A stretch of 6,451 nt of DNA from NCBI GenBank assembly GCA_023300255.1, contig JALZWC010000802.1, positions 1 to 6,451 of the forward strand, written 5' to 3'. Origin of the DNA: Saprospiraceae bacterium (lineage in GTDB: Bacteria; Bacteroidota; Bacteroidia; Chitinophagales; Saprospiraceae). The position numbers were made by a program, and so were the translations under genes. Below, one piece after another: positions 6,273 to 6,451 of the stretch (position 1 is its first letter; each line of letters starts with the position of its first letter). The notes under the pieces were generated by a model that saw nothing but the letters and a program-made list of their open reading frames with translations, made no database searches and was not told where the DNA came from.

Positions 6273-6334
6273 AGAATAGAGAAACAAGACAGCTTTCTTT
6301 TATCTAAAAGAAAGCTATTTCGTTTCTCTATTCT
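6273..6334 (-). terminator. Nested two-stem hairpin, probable terminator of the edge gene
   Basis: The outer stem AGAATAGAGAAAC (6273-6285) pairs perfectly with GTTTCTCTATTCT (6322-6334). A five-by-five internal loop (AAGAC / ATTTC) is followed by a perfect inner stem AGCTTTCTTTT (6291-6301) with AAAAGAAAGCT (6306-6316) and a four-base loop. On the minus strand it begins 12 bases after the TAG at 6347-6349, a natural terminator position. The weakly U-rich downstream sequence makes the mechanism uncertain. Confidence 0.5.
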
Positions 6335-6346
6335 CGCTTTTCTGTT

Positions 6347-6451
6347 CTAGAAATGCACCGTAGTATTAATAGACTTGTTCACAAATAACAAGTTGGTATA
6401 TGAAAAAATCTTTTCCCTTCTAAGAATCCGAAAAAATAAGTCCGTACCTAT
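6347..6451 (-). CDS. 3' end of a gene, possible outer-membrane barrel C-terminus
   Basis: The minus frame entering at the right edge stays open for 34 codons to a TAG at 6347-6349 and ends ...NLLFVNKSINTTVHF. Alternating hydrophobic residues and a terminal phenylalanine resemble the last strand of outer-membrane beta-barrel proteins, which are abundant in Bacteroidota. The nested hairpin just downstream supports a real gene end. Against this, 34 codons can stay open by chance and no specific family is recognisable. If real, it lies upstream of the cytochrome on the same strand. Confidence 0.35.
   Translation of the reverse strand: MGTDLFFRILRREKIFSYTNLLFVNKSINTTVHF

Noticed and set aside
6373..6393. 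Hairpin ACTTGTT / AACAAGT near the right edge, also matching CAACTTGTT at 6246-6254
   Set aside because: It is short, lies inside the probable coding fragment and could arise by chance in A/T-rich DNA.

Overview
The window is AT-rich and carries six recognisable protein genes in two convergent blocks, plus a probable gene fragment at the right edge and several non-coding repeat or hairpin structures. Starts have A-rich leaders with little or no Shine-Dalgarno sequence. Together with the gene families present (SO2930-type dihaem cytochrome lipoprotein, small/large-subunit sodium symporter pair), this suggests a Bacteroidota genome, possibly of the Saprospiraceae type. That placement is an inference from style and gene content.

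Plus-strand block, 1-2754. A metallo-beta-lactamase-fold hydrolase, cut by the left edge, is followed after 22 bases by a flavoprotein hydroxylase whose active-site residues all match 4-hydroxybenzoate 3-monooxygenase (PobA). After a 135-base gap holding an imperfect inverted repeat comes an AhpD-like/carboxymuconolactone-decarboxylase-family protein with a CxxCxxH redox motif. The three look co-transcribed. PobA makes protocatechuate from 4-hydroxybenzoate; the flanking hydrolase and thiol protein may be accessory, but no ring-cleavage gene is in view.

Minus-strand block, 6451-2847. In transcription order it holds a gene 3' end resembling an outer-membrane barrel C-terminus, a nested hairpin, a probable 106-bp MITE, a dihaem cytochrome c lipoprotein, a two-helix small symporter subunit and the large sodium:solute symporter of the acetate-permease-like VC_2705 class. 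The last two form a known functional pair.

The most unusual signal is a family of 7-base-periodic degenerate repeats arranged as facing arms of hairpins. One copy fills almost the whole gap between the two symporter genes (4534-4644). A more GC-rich relative sits between pobA and the AhpD-like gene (2023-2124). Both share the heptad theme GT(A/C)AGRG and both lie in intercistronic gaps. No RNA genes, CRISPR arrays or convincing promoters were recognised.
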